The notes: generated by a model from the letters alone, not told the origin. 8,433 bases of DNA from Sphingomonas bacterium (GCA_026785965.1 JAJAYY010000085.1:1-8433), one strand, 5' to 3'. Counted from the stretch's first letter, positions 1-8,433 are shown. A program made the numbers and translations.

Positions 1-506
1 CGGCAATGCTGGCGATTGTTGCCGGCGCGGCGCTGGCGCAGACGAGCGGATCGGTGTCGGCATTGAAGGGCCACGACAGCAATGCCCCGATCGATGTCGC
101 CGCCGACCGGATCGAAGTCCAGGACCGCGTCGACCGAGCGGTGTTCGCGGGAAACGTCAAGGTCCGCCAAGGAAAGCTCGCGCTTGATACCTCGCGGCTG
201 ACGGTGGCTTATTCGTCGGGCGGGGGAATCCAGATCCGCCGGCTCGACGCTTCGGGCGGGGTGGTGATGACGAGCCCGTCGGAAACCGCGCGCGGCAATT
301 TCGGGGTCTATGACCTCGACCGCAAGTTGATCACCTTGATCGGCGACGTGCGACTGGCGCGGGCCGGATCAACCATCAACGGGTCGCGGTTGCTGATCGA
401 CCTCAACAGCGGCCGCGCGGTGGTCGATGGCGGAGTTCCGGGAGTCGGCGAGTCGGGGGGACGAGTGACCGGGCGATTCACCGTTCCCCAGCGCACCAGC
501 CGATGA
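1..506 (+). CDS. lptA: LptA/OstA-like LPS transport periplasmic protein (5' end truncated)
   Basis: LptA is the periplasmic bridge that carries lipopolysaccharide from the inner-membrane LptBFGC complex to LptD in the outer membrane. The visible part starts at the end of a signal peptide: a short hydrophobic run ending in Ala-Leu-Ala before Gln, encoded at about 6-41, fits signal peptidase I cleavage. The ATG at position 6 leaves only 11 residues before that site and no basic n-region. The codon before it (GCA, 3-5) is open, so the true start most likely lies left of the window. The mature part is one OstA/LptA beta-jellyroll domain, with PIDVAADRIEVQ near its start and repeated beta-rich units such as AVFAGNVKVRQG and ITLIGDVRLA. 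The stop TGA (504-506) overlaps the lptB ATG (503-505), so translation is probably coupled. The lptB and rpoN neighbours strongly support the call. LptC, which shares this fold, is less likely because of the signal peptide and the position next to lptB. Confidence 0.92.
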   Translation, partial: AMLAIVAGAALAQTSGSVSALKGHDSNAPIDVAADRIEVQDRVDRAVFAGNVKVRQGKLALDTSRLTVAYSSGGGIQIRRLDASGGVVMTSPSETARGNFGVYDLDRKLITLIGDVRLARAGSTINGSRLLIDLNSGRAVVDGGVPGVGESGGRVTGRFTVPQRTSR

Positions 507-1276
507 ACGAGGCGCACGCCATTGCACTCCCATCGTCGCACCACCCGAGCGTGGGGCGCGGGCTCGAAGTGCGTTCGATTGCAAAAAACTATGACCAGCG
601 CGCGGAGCTTCACGACGTCTCGCTGAGCGTGTCGCGCGGCGAAGTGGTGGGTCTGCTCGGCCCCAATGGCGCGGGCAAGACGACGTGCTTTTATTCGGTG
701 ATGGGGCTGGTCAAGCCGGACGCCGGGCGGATTTTCCTCGATGGGCGCGACATTACCAGGCTGCCGATGTACCGCCGCGCGATTCTCGGGCTGGGCTATT
801 TGCCGCAGGAAACATCGATCTTTCGCGGGCTGACGGTCGAGCAGAACATCCTCGCCGTGCTCGAAGTCAGCGAACCCAACCGCGCCGCGCGCGAGGCGCG
901 GCTTGAACAATTGCTGGGCGAGTTTGGGCTGCTCAACCTGCGCGCGTCGCCGGCAATGGCGCTGTCGGGGGGCGAGCGGCGGCGCTGCGAGATCGCCCGC
1001 GCGCTTGCCGCCGAGCCGTCGATCATGTTGCTCGACGAACCGTTCGCCGGGATCGCCCCGATTTCGATCACCGACATCCGCGACCTCGTGCGCGAACTGA
1101 AGCAGCGCGACATCGGCGTGCTGATCACCGACCATAATGTCCGCGAGACGCTCGACATCGTCGATCGCGCTTGCATCATCTACGACGGGCAAGTGCTGTT
1201 CGAGGGCACCCCGCAGGCGCTGGTCGCCGACGAGCAGGTGCGCCGGCTCTACCTCGGCGAGAGCTTCGCGCTGTAG
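503..1276 (+). CDS. lptB: LPS export ABC transporter ATP-binding protein LptB
   Basis: LptB is the cytoplasmic ATPase that, with LptF and LptG, extracts lipopolysaccharide from the inner membrane and pushes it along the LptC-LptA-LptD bridge. All nucleotide-binding elements are present: Walker A GPNGAGKTT (residues 53-61), Q-loop Gln102 in YLPQE, signature LSGGERRR (154-161), Walker B IMLLDEP (174-180, catalytic Glu179) and switch His211 in TDHN. The EASIFR-like segment after the Q-loop (ETSIFRGLTVEQN) is typical of LptB. The protein has 257 residues, slightly longer than the roughly 240 of E. coli LptB. The extra length is an N-terminal extension of about 20 residues (MNEAHAIALPSS onward) before the first core strand. 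The ATG at 503 overlaps the lptA stop and has no clear Shine-Dalgarno sequence, which fits translational coupling. rpoN follows after 17 bases, the classical lptB-rpoN order of proteobacteria. Confidence 0.97.
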   Translation: MNEAHAIALPSSHHPSVGRGLEVRSIAKNYDQRAELHDVSLSVSRGEVVGLLGPNGAGKTTCFYSVMGLVKPDAGRIFLDGRDITRLPMYRRAILGLGYLPQETSIFRGLTVEQNILAVLEVSEPNRAAREARLEQLLGEFGLLNLRASPAMALSGGERRRCEIARALAAEPSIMLLDEPFAGIAPISITDIRDLVRELKQRDIGVLITDHNVRETLDIVDRACIIYDGQVLFEGTPQALVADEQVRRLYLGESFAL

Positions 1277-1293
1277 CGCGGGGGATGTGATCC

Positions 1294-2760
1294 ATGGGGC
1301 TCGGCCCACGTCTCGATCTTCGTGTTTCCCAATCGCTGGTGATGACCCAGCAGCTGCAGGCGGCGATCAAGCTGCTGGCGCTGTCGAACCTCGAGATCGA
1401 AGCGGTGATCGCCGAGGAGCTAGCCAAGAACCCCTTGCTTGAAGCGCGCCCCGGCGAGGGCGGCGCCCCGGCCGAGGGCGTAATCGTGCGCGCCGATCGC
1501 GAAACCGGCGAGCAGGCCAGCGACCCGAGCGGATCGGACGAATTGATGGGGCGGCTCGGCGGCACCGACGACAGCCCGCTCGACATGGACTGGCGCGAGG
1601 CGGCGCTTGAGACCGACAGCTATGCCGAGGTCGAGACGAGCGGCGGTGGAAGCGACGAGGCGTTCGACTTCGACCGGCTTGAGGCCGGGGCGCAAGGCCT
1701 CAGCGAATATCTCATGGCGCAGCTTCACGGCGCCGGCGGGATGATCGGCCGGGTTGCCGAGGCGATCGTCCACGAGCTCGAGGAGACCGGCTACCTCGAC
1801 ACGCCGCTCGGCACGATCGCCGAGGCGTGCGCGGCGAGCGCGAAGGAAAGTGAGCAAGCGCTGGCGCTGGTCCAGTCACTCGATCCGCCGGGAATTGCGG
1901 CGCGGAGCCTGGAGGAATGCATCGCGCTCCAGGCGAGCGCCGCCGACCGTTACGATCCGGCGATGGCGCGGCTGATTGCCAATCTCGATTTGCTCGCCAA
2001 GGGGCGAATGGCCGATCTGCGGCGAATTTGCGGGGTCGACGAGGAGGATCTCGCCGACATGGTGCGCGAGTTGCGCTGCTACGATCCCAAGCCGGGCTGC
2101 CGGTTCGTTTCGAAGGAGCCCGAGGCGATCGTCGCCGACGTGTTCGTGCGGCGGACGGCGCGCGGCTGGTCGGTCGAGCTCAACAATGCCGCGCTGCCGC
2201 GGGTGCTGCTCAACCGCCGCTACCATGCCGAACTGAAGGCGGGCGCGCGCGACAAAGCGGCCAAGGCGTGGCTGACCGATTGCGTCGCCAGCGCCAACTG
2301 GCTGGTCAAGGCGCTCGACCAGCGCGCGCGGACGATCGTCAAGGTGGCGAGCGAAGTGGTTACCCAGCAGGAGGGCTTCTTCGAGCACGGGGTCGCGGCG
2401 CTGCGGCCGCTAACCCTGGCGCGGGTTGCCGAAGCGATCGAGATGCACGAATCGACCGTCAGCCGGGTGACCTCGAACAAATATCTATTGTGCGACCGCG
2501 GGCTGTTCGAATTGAAATATTTCTTCGGCTCCGGTGTTGCCAGCGACAGCGGCGACGGCGCCTCGGCCGAGGCCGTCAAGGATGCAATCGGGCGGCTGAT
2601 CGCGGCCGAGGGTGATATCTTGAGCGACGACACGTTGGTCGACTTGCTCAAGACGCAGGGGTTCGACCTGGCGCGGCGCACGGTCGCCAAATATCGCGAG
2701 GCGATGGGGATCGGCTCGTCGATCCAGCGGCGGCGGCAGCGCAAGATGACCGGCGGTTAA
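1294..2760 (+). CDS. rpoN: RNA polymerase sigma-54 factor RpoN
   Basis: RpoN is the sigma factor that directs RNA polymerase to -24/-12 promoters and needs AAA+ enhancer-binding activators. Its 488 residues show the full family layout. Region I (about 4-50) is the Gln/Leu-rich activator-response segment, with SQSLVMTQQLQAAIKLLALS and then ELAKNPLLE. Region II (about 53-130) is a variable acidic linker rich in Asp, Glu and Gly. The core-binding domain (about 134-330) contains SLDPPGIAARSLEECI. The helix-turn-helix lies at about 374-398 (LARVAEAIEMHESTVSRVTS). The C-terminal RpoN box ARRTVAKYRE, which reads the -24 element, is at 460-469. The start is well fixed: an in-frame TGA at 1288-1290 blocks any upstream extension, and GGGGGA (1280-1285) gives a Shine-Dalgarno sequence 8 bases before the ATG. 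It is probably cotranscribed with lptAB. No obvious intrinsic terminator follows the stop. Confidence 0.98.
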   Translation: MGLGPRLDLRVSQSLVMTQQLQAAIKLLALSNLEIEAVIAEELAKNPLLEARPGEGGAPAEGVIVRADRETGEQASDPSGSDELMGRLGGTDDSPLDMDWREAALETDSYAEVETSGGGSDEAFDFDRLEAGAQGLSEYLMAQLHGAGGMIGRVAEAIVHELEETGYLDTPLGTIAEACAASAKESEQALALVQSLDPPGIAARSLEECIALQASAADRYDPAMARLIANLDLLAKGRMADLRRICGVDEEDLADMVRELRCYDPKPGCRFVSKEPEAIVADVFVRRTARGWSVELNNAALPRVLLNRRYHAELKAGARDKAAKAWLTDCVASANWLVKALDQRARTIVKVASEVVTQQEGFFEHGVAALRPLTLARVAEAIEMHESTVSRVTSNKYLLCDRGLFELKYFFGSGVASDSGDGASAEAVKDAIGRLIAAEGDILSDDTLVDLLKTQGFDLARRTVAKYREAMGIGSSIQRRRQRKMTGG

Positions 2761-2779
2761 AACACCTCTCGGAAGCGGA
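2761..2779. other. convergent intergenic junction rpoN / phosphatase-fold gene
   Basis: Only 19 bases separate the rpoN stop (TAA, 2758-2760) from the stop of the minus-strand gene (TAA on the minus strand, 2780-2782). I see no GC-rich hairpin with a T-run for either direction. The minus strand ends the gap in TTTT, but the preceding bases form no convincing stem. Termination here is therefore either Rho-dependent or placed inside the opposing gene. This is inference. Confidence 0.6.
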
Positions 2780-3547
2780 TTAAACCCCGATCCGGGCCCA
2801 CACCGGCAAATGGTCGCTGGCCTTGCGCGCTTCGGGGCTGGCGTGGACCCCGGCGGCTTCGATACGGAGCGAATTCTCGACCAGGATGCGGTCGAGCGCG
2901 GCAACCGGGCGGCGGGCGTGGAAGCTGTTGCCGGTCGGCGCGACGCGGAAGCCTTCTCCGAATTCCGACAGGCAACCGCCGGTCGCGCGCCATTCGTTGG
3001 TGTCGCCCATCAGCACGGTCGGCATCGGACGGTGGCGCGCGGCGATATGCTCGATGATGCTGCGCACCTGACGCCGGCGCCACAGCCCCGACAGATCGAG
3101 GTGCATCCCGACGATGCGCACTTCGCGGCCGCGAACGACGAGCTCGGCGAGCACCGCGCCGCGCGGCTCAAGCGTCGGCAGATGAAGCGCCTCGACCCCG
3201 GTCACCTCAATCTCGCGCTTCACCAGGATGGCGTTGCCGTGCCAGCCGAGGTTGCGCGTATCGAGCCGGAACATCGATTCGACCTGCTCACCCCATGGCA
3301 AAGCGTGGGCGAGGCGCGAATGGCTGACCCCGAACTCGACCGGCTTGTACAGGCCGTGGCCGTCGATCAGCGCATGCGGCACCGCCGAGGCGCGCGTCCC
3401 GAAGCGCTTGTCGGCCTCCTGCAGCGCGACCACATCGGCGTCGATCTCCTGCAGCACGTGGAGCACACGATCGGGCCGGCGCCGCCGATCGGTGCCGACC
3501 GCCTTGCGCATATTGTAAGACGCAACGGTGATGGTGGGGGAGGTCAT
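2780..3547 (-). CDS. endonuclease/exonuclease/phosphatase (EEP) family protein
   Basis: This is a 255-residue protein of the metal-dependent EEP (DNase I-like) fold, which covers nucleases, sphingomyelinases and inositol-phosphate phosphatases. The catalytic set is complete: Asn12 in ASYNMR, Glu44 in ALQEAD (metal ligand), the WHGNAIL block (102-108), His149 and Asp151 in GMHLDLSG, Asp182 and Asn184 in GDTNEW, Asp219 in ALDRILV, and Asp245-His246 in SDHLPVW. No signal peptide or membrane segment is seen, so it is probably cytoplasmic. The substrate cannot be read from the sequence. It begins 34 bases after the gyrB stop on the same strand and is likely cotranscribed with gyrB. The chosen ATG (3545-3547) has a purine-rich GAGGGG directly against it, tighter than ideal spacing. 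The next Met (residue 13) is excluded because it would remove catalytic Asn12. Confidence 0.9.
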   Translation of the reverse strand: MTSPTITVASYNMRKAVGTDRRRRPDRVLHVLQEIDADVVALQEADKRFGTRASAVPHALIDGHGLYKPVEFGVSHSRLAHALPWGEQVESMFRLDTRNLGWHGNAILVKREIEVTGVEALHLPTLEPRGAVLAELVVRGREVRIVGMHLDLSGLWRRRQVRSIIEHIAARHRPMPTVLMGDTNEWRATGGCLSEFGEGFRVAPTGNSFHARRPVAALDRILVENSLRIEAAGVHASPEARKASDHLPVWARIGV

Positions 3548-3581
3548 CCCCTCGCCAACCGCTGCCGTTCGCTGGGGTTCC

Positions 3582-6143
<2,562 letters not shown>

Positions 6144-6168
6144 CTAGTCGATCGAGGCCGGGCAGCGA

Positions 6169-6201
6169 GCAGCCCGAAAAGCGCGAAAAATCATGGGCTG
6201 C
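6169..6201 (-). repeat. inverted repeat at the predicted gyrB transcription start
   Basis: GCAGCCC at 6169-6175 and GGGCTGC at 6195-6201 are perfect 7-base inverted copies separated by 19 bases. The right arm sits between the candidate -10 (6202-6207) and the predicted transcription start near 6195. The pair could be an operator for a dimeric regulator, or an RNA hairpin at the 5' end of the gyrB leader if transcription starts a few bases earlier. The spacer is AT-rich for this genome. No T-run follows on the gyrB strand, so an attenuator is unlikely. Confidence 0.4.
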
Positions 6202-6230
6202 AGCATAAGCCAAAGCCCTCGCAAAGCCAA
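6202..6230 (-). promoter_or_regulatory. candidate sigma-70-type promoter of gyrB
   Basis: On the minus strand a -35-like TTGGCT (6230-6225) and a -10-like TATGCT (6207-6202) are separated by exactly 17 bases. Each hexamer keeps the most conserved positions (TTG, and TA...T). Transcription would start near 6195, giving a gyrB leader of about 95 bases. The site lies just downstream of the helicase terminator, where an independent gyrB promoter is expected. A short 5-base inverted repeat (6240-6244 and 6251-6255) lies between terminator and -35 and has no assigned role. This is pattern matching only. Confidence 0.5.
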
Positions 6231-6268
6231 GCTTTTCGCGGCTTAGGACGAAGCCTTGAGCGCAATCG

Positions 6269-6303
6269 AAAAGGGCCGGGAAAGCGGTATGCTTCCCCGG
6301 CCC
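6269..6303 (-). terminator. intrinsic terminator of the RhlE-type helicase gene
   Basis: On the minus strand, 15 bases after the helicase stop, a 13-pair stem with one mismatch forms between 6303-6291 and 6285-6273 (GGGCCGGGGAAGC pairing with its near-complement) around a 5-base loop. It is followed at once by TTTT (6272-6269) and TCGATT-like sequence. A GC-rich stem, short loop and T-run are the classical Rho-independent layout. It separates the helicase unit from gyrB. The opposite strand has no T-run after the stem, so it appears one-directional. Confidence 0.88.
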
Positions 6304-6318
6304 CCAATCTTCTGTGGC

Positions 6319-7758
6319 TTAGCCCTGCGCGCGCGCCGGACGGCCCGAGCGTCCGCGGTTGAACGGGCGCTTGCCGCCGCCGCCGTCGGGGCGATGCGCG
6401 GGGTGAGCGCCGGCGCGCTGCGGATGGCGCTGGGGCTGGCCGTCACGGCGTTCCCCACCTGGAGCTTCGCGGCGTTCGCCGCGATCTCCAGTCGGTTGAA
6501 TCGCGACCCGCGGGCCTGACGGACGACGATGGCCGCCATGACCAGCATCGCGGCGCCCGCCGCTGCCACGCTCGTCGCGCGCCGAGGGGGCGAGCTTCAA
6601 GGATTTCATCGCCTGAACCGCAGCGTTGAAGCCCTCGGGAAGCGCGGTTACCGGTAACTTCTGACGCGTGGTGCGCTCGATATCGCGCAGATTGATGCGC
6701 TCATCGGGCGAGCAGAATGCGATCGCGATGCCGTCGGCACCCGCGCGCGCCGTGCGCCCGATGCGGTGGACATATTGTTCGGGAACGTCGGGCAGGTCGA
6801 AATTGACGACGTGGCTGACCCCCGCGACATCGATCCCGCGCGCCGCGATGTCGGTCGCGACCAGCACCGGCATGTCGCCCGCCTTGAACGCGGCAAGCGC
6901 GCGCTCGCGCTGCGGCTGCGACTTGTTGCCATGAATCGCGTTGGCGCCGAAGCCCGCCGCGACCAGCTGACGAACAATCTTGTCGGCACCATGCTTGGTG
7001 CGGCTGAAGACCAAAGCGCGTTCGATATCATGCGTCTGGAGGTAAAGCGTCAGCAGCGCCGACTTCTCGGCCTGGTTGACGAAGGTGATGCTCTGATCGA
7101 CCCGCTCGACCGTGGTCGCAGTCGGGGTCACCGAGACTTCGGCCGGGTTGGTCAGATAAGCGTCGGCGAGCTGCTTGATCGCCTTCGGCATGGTGGCCGA
7201 GAAGAACAGGGTCTGGCGCGTCTTGGGGACGAGCTGGACGATCCGCTTGAGCGCATGGATGAAGCCGAGGTCGAGCATCTGATCGGCCTCGTCGAGGACG
7301 AGGATTTCGAGGCGGCTCAAATCGATCGCACGCTGATCGACGAGGTCGAGCAGGCGGCCGGGGGTGGCGACCAGCACGTCGAGCCCGCGGGCGACATCGC
7401 GCACGCTCTTGTTGGGCGCGGTGCCGCCGAAGATCACGCCGACGGTGAGGTTAATATTCTTGGCATAGGTGCGCGCGCTGTCGGCGATCTGCGAGGCGAG
7501 CTCACGGGTCGGGGCGAGGATCAGCATGCGGGTGCGCTTGGCGATCGGGTGGACGCGCGGATTGGCGAGCCGGTCGAGCGACGGCAGCATGAACGCCGCA
7601 GTCTTGCCGGTGCCGGTCTGGGCGATGCCGAGCAAATCGCGCCCAGTGAGCACGGTCGGGATGGCCTGCGCCTGGATCGGCGTCGGGACGACGTAATTTT
7701 TCGCGGCGAGCGCATCGAGGAGGGGCTGCGACAGCCCGAGGTCGGTAAATTTGGTCAA
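6319..7758 (-). CDS. rhlE: DEAD-box ATP-dependent RNA helicase, RhlE type
   Basis: This is a 479-residue DEAD-box RNA helicase, which unwinds or remodels short RNA duplexes in ribosome assembly, mRNA turnover or cold adaptation. All motifs are present: upstream aromatic Phe4, Q motif PTPIQ (25-29), motif I AQTGTGKT (46-53), Ia PTRELASQI (83-91), Ib TPGR (132-135), II DEAD (156-159), III SAT (187-189), IV LVFSRTKHGAD (249-259), V VATDIAARGID (300-310) and VI YVHRIGRTARAG (329-340). The FSRTKHGAD and AIHGNKSQ blocks match RhlE better than DeaD or SrmB. Residues from about 392 to the end form a Gly/Arg/Gln/His-rich, probably disordered RNA-binding tail. The start codon is TTG. In this frame an in-frame TGA lies at 7903-7905 and no ATG or GTG follows it before Phe4, so TTG is the only usual choice. 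No Shine-Dalgarno sequence precedes it. It sits between recF and gyrB with its own candidate promoter and terminator. Confidence 0.93.
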   Translation of the reverse strand: MTKFTDLGLSQPLLDALAAKNYVVPTPIQAQAIPTVLTGRDLLGIAQTGTGKTAAFMLPSLDRLANPRVHPIAKRTRMLILAPTRELASQIADSARTYAKNINLTVGVIFGGTAPNKSVRDVARGLDVLVATPGRLLDLVDQRAIDLSRLEILVLDEADQMLDLGFIHALKRIVQLVPKTRQTLFFSATMPKAIKQLADAYLTNPAEVSVTPTATTVERVDQSITFVNQAEKSALLTLYLQTHDIERALVFSRTKHGADKIVRQLVAAGFGANAIHGNKSQPQRERALAAFKAGDMPVLVATDIAARGIDVAGVSHVVNFDLPDVPEQYVHRIGRTARAGADGIAIAFCSPDERINLRDIERTTRQKLPVTALPEGFNAAVQAMKSLKLAPSARDERGSGGRRDAGHGGHRRPSGPRVAIQPTGDRGERREAPGGERRDGQPQRHPQRAGAHPAHRPDGGGGKRPFNRGRSGRPARAQG

Positions 7759-7880
7759 GAAATGAGTCCAATATGCAAGGCGAAAGTCCGCGCCTTGGTG
7801 GCACGGACCCGCCGGGGTTGGTTGAGCACCCCGCGTGAAATGGAGAGCATGAAAGCTGGGTCGAGACGCGGGCCGGACAT
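7755..7880 (-). CDS. possible 41-codon upstream ORF overlapping the helicase start
   Basis: An ATG at 7880-7878 opens a 41-codon frame (MSGPRLDPAFML at its start, LHIGLIS at its end). It stops at TGA 7757-7755, which overlaps the helicase TTG (7758-7756) as TTGA. An internal Met (codon 11) could be an alternative start. Neither ATG has a clear Shine-Dalgarno sequence. The peptide has no recognisable domain and is moderately basic. Stop-start overlap of this kind is typical of translational coupling and would explain initiation at a TTG without its own ribosome-binding site. A frame of this length can also arise by chance in GC-rich DNA, so this is a weak call. Confidence 0.25.
   Translation of the reverse strand: MSGPRLDPAFMLSISRGVLNQPRRVRATKARTFALHIGLIS
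7776..7797 (-). promoter_or_regulatory. hairpin just upstream of the helicase start
   Basis: CAAGGCG (7776-7782) and CGCCTTG (7791-7797) are perfect 7-base inverted copies around an 8-base loop. In the helicase mRNA the hairpin ends 17 bases before the TTG. This places it where it could shape access to the start region. A second 6-pair hairpin lies at 7813-7818 and 7828-7833. Role is inferred only. Confidence 0.45.
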
Positions 7881-7927
7881 CCCAATTGCGGGAAGACTCC
7901 GATCACGCCGCTTGCAAAGGCGTCTCG
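7862..7927 (-). promoter_or_regulatory. helicase 5' leader with mutually exclusive stems
   Basis: CGAGACGC (7862-7869) and GCGTCTCG (7920-7927) are perfect 8-base inverted copies that would close a 50-base loop near the 5' end of the helicase transcript. A shorter local stem, ACGCC (7905-7909) with GGCGT (7919-7923), uses bases of the same 5' arm, so the two cannot form together. A 4-pair TCCC/GGGA hairpin (7882-7895) lies inside the large loop. Competing stems in a long leader are the layout of a switching RNA, and long leaders are known for cold-induced helicase mRNAs. It matches no riboswitch class I recognise. Confidence 0.35.
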
Positions 7928-7938
7928 TGTTGCAGTGC

Positions 7939-7966
7939 GATATAGAGGGTTTTCGCTATTTGTCCA
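7939..7966 (-). promoter_or_regulatory. candidate sigma-70-type promoter of the helicase gene
   Basis: On the minus strand TGGACA (7966-7961), five of six matches to TTGACA, is followed after 16 bases by TATATC (7944-7939), four of six matches to TATAAT. The region is locally AT-rich. The -35 lies one base past the recF stop (TGA, 7970-7968). Transcription would begin near 7932 and give a leader of about 175 bases before the helicase TTG. A start of a few bases either side is possible. Confidence 0.55.
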
Positions 7967-7967
7967 G

Positions 7968-8433
7968 TCAGGCGGCCGAAACCGCGCCGTGCGCGACATT
8001 GAAGCGGCTCGCTCTGGTGCTGATTGCGGCGAACAGATCGGCCTCGGTGGCCGTCATCCACACTTGGCCGCGCCCTTCGAGACGAGCGAACAGCGCGGCG
8101 CGGCGAGCCGGATCGAGGTGTGCGGCGACTTCGTCGAGCAGCAAGATCGGCGGGGCGCCGCGACGCGCCGCAACGAGCTCGGCATGGGCGAGAACGAGCC
8201 CGAGCAACAGTGCTTTCTGCTCCCCGGTCGAGGAGCGCGCGGCGGGTTGCGCCTTGGCGACATGGGAGACGGCGAGATCCTGGCGATGCGGGCCGATCGT
8301 GGCGCGGCCGGCGGCGGCGTCGCGACCGCGCGATGCCTTGAGCGCAGCGGCGAGGTCGCCGCCGTCCCACCCTTCGAGCGCGAGCGCGGCGCGCGGGAAG
8401 TCGTCGCTGTGCTGTTCGGTCATCGCCTCGCCC
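7968..8433 (-). CDS. recF: DNA replication/repair protein RecF, C-terminal part (cut by window edge)
   Basis: RecF is an SMC/ABC-like ATPase that, with RecO and RecR, loads RecA at single-strand gaps and stalled forks. Only the C-terminal portion, about 154 residues, is in the window. The frame stays open through 8433, so the ATG at 8423-8421 is internal. Counting from that Met, visible blocks are IGPHRQDL (43-50), the ABC signature [20 protein letters not shown] (64-83), and Walker [15 protein letters not shown] (91-104) with its Asp-Glu pair and D-loop. [12 protein letters not shown] follows near the end. The Walker A motif would be beyond the right edge. The gene ends at TGA 7970-7968. RecF next to gyrB is the ancestral dnaA-dnaN-recF-gyrB order; here the helicase gene intervenes. 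Confidence 0.94.
   Translation of the reverse strand, partial: GEAMTEQHSDDFPRAALALEGWDGGDLAAALKASRGRDAAAGRATIGPHRQDLAVSHVAKAQPAARSSTGEQKALLLGLVLAHAELVAARRGAPPILLLDEVAAHLDPARRAALFARLEGRGQVWMTATEADLFAAISTRASRFNVAHGAVSAA

Noticed and set aside
308..1309. 333-codon minus-strand open frame across lptA and lptB
   Set aside because: It is antisense to two clear genes with all their family motifs, and its product is low-complexity with no known domain.
2700..2850. Intrinsic terminator for rpoN or the EEP gene
   Set aside because: I looked for GC-rich stems followed by T-runs on both strands around the convergent stops and found none that were convincing.
6319..6600. Possible frameshift in the helicase C-terminal tail
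   Set aside because: The Gly/Arg/Gln-rich composition continues in the same frame to a stop 15 bases before the terminator. A second minus-strand frame loses that composition, and the third hits a stop early.
7798..7803. TGGCAC resembling a sigma-54 -24 element
   Set aside because: No GC/TTGC -12 element follows at the required spacing. A second TGGCAC on the minus strand near 3240 simply encodes Trp-His of the EEP protein and also lacks a -12 element.
8054..8062. DnaA-box-like TCATCCACA, one mismatch from TTATCCACA
   Set aside because: It is a single imperfect copy inside recF coding sequence with no cluster of boxes or AT-rich unwinding region, so it does not indicate an origin here.

Overview
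This window is a compact, GC-rich stretch of bacterial core genome. Protein character and gene order point to an alphaproteobacterium, most likely of the Sphingomonadales. That assignment comes from family knowledge and was not tested by a search. No mobile element, CRISPR array, tRNA or rRNA is visible.

Left third, plus strand (1-2760): lptA (its 5' end is cut by the window edge), lptB and rpoN form a tight operon. lptA and lptB share an ATGA overlap, and rpoN starts 17 bases after lptB. LptA and LptB are the periplasmic bridge protein and the cytoplasmic ATPase of the lipopolysaccharide transport machine. rpoN encodes sigma-54. The lptC gene usual upstream would lie off the left edge. The hpf/ptsN genes that often follow rpoN are not here: rpoN converges on a minus-strand gene across 19 bases.

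Middle and right, minus strand (8433 down to 2780): in transcription order these are the C-terminal part of recF, a RhlE-type DEAD-box RNA helicase, gyrB, and an endonuclease/exonuclease/phosphatase-fold protein. This is the familiar recF-gyrB region next to dnaA/dnaN, with the helicase inserted between recF and gyrB. The helicase looks like its own transcription unit. It has a candidate promoter directly after the recF stop, a leader of about 175 bases, and a strong intrinsic terminator. gyrB then has its own candidate promoter and probably carries the phosphatase-fold gene along 34 bases downstream.

No previously undescribed multi-gene system is visible. The most interesting part is the untranslated leader of the helicase (7759-7932). 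It holds competing inverted repeats, a 41-codon upstream reading frame whose stop overlaps the helicase start, a TTG start codon and no Shine-Dalgarno sequence. This layout suggests post-transcriptional control but is unproven. A smaller point is an inverted repeat at the predicted gyrB transcription start.
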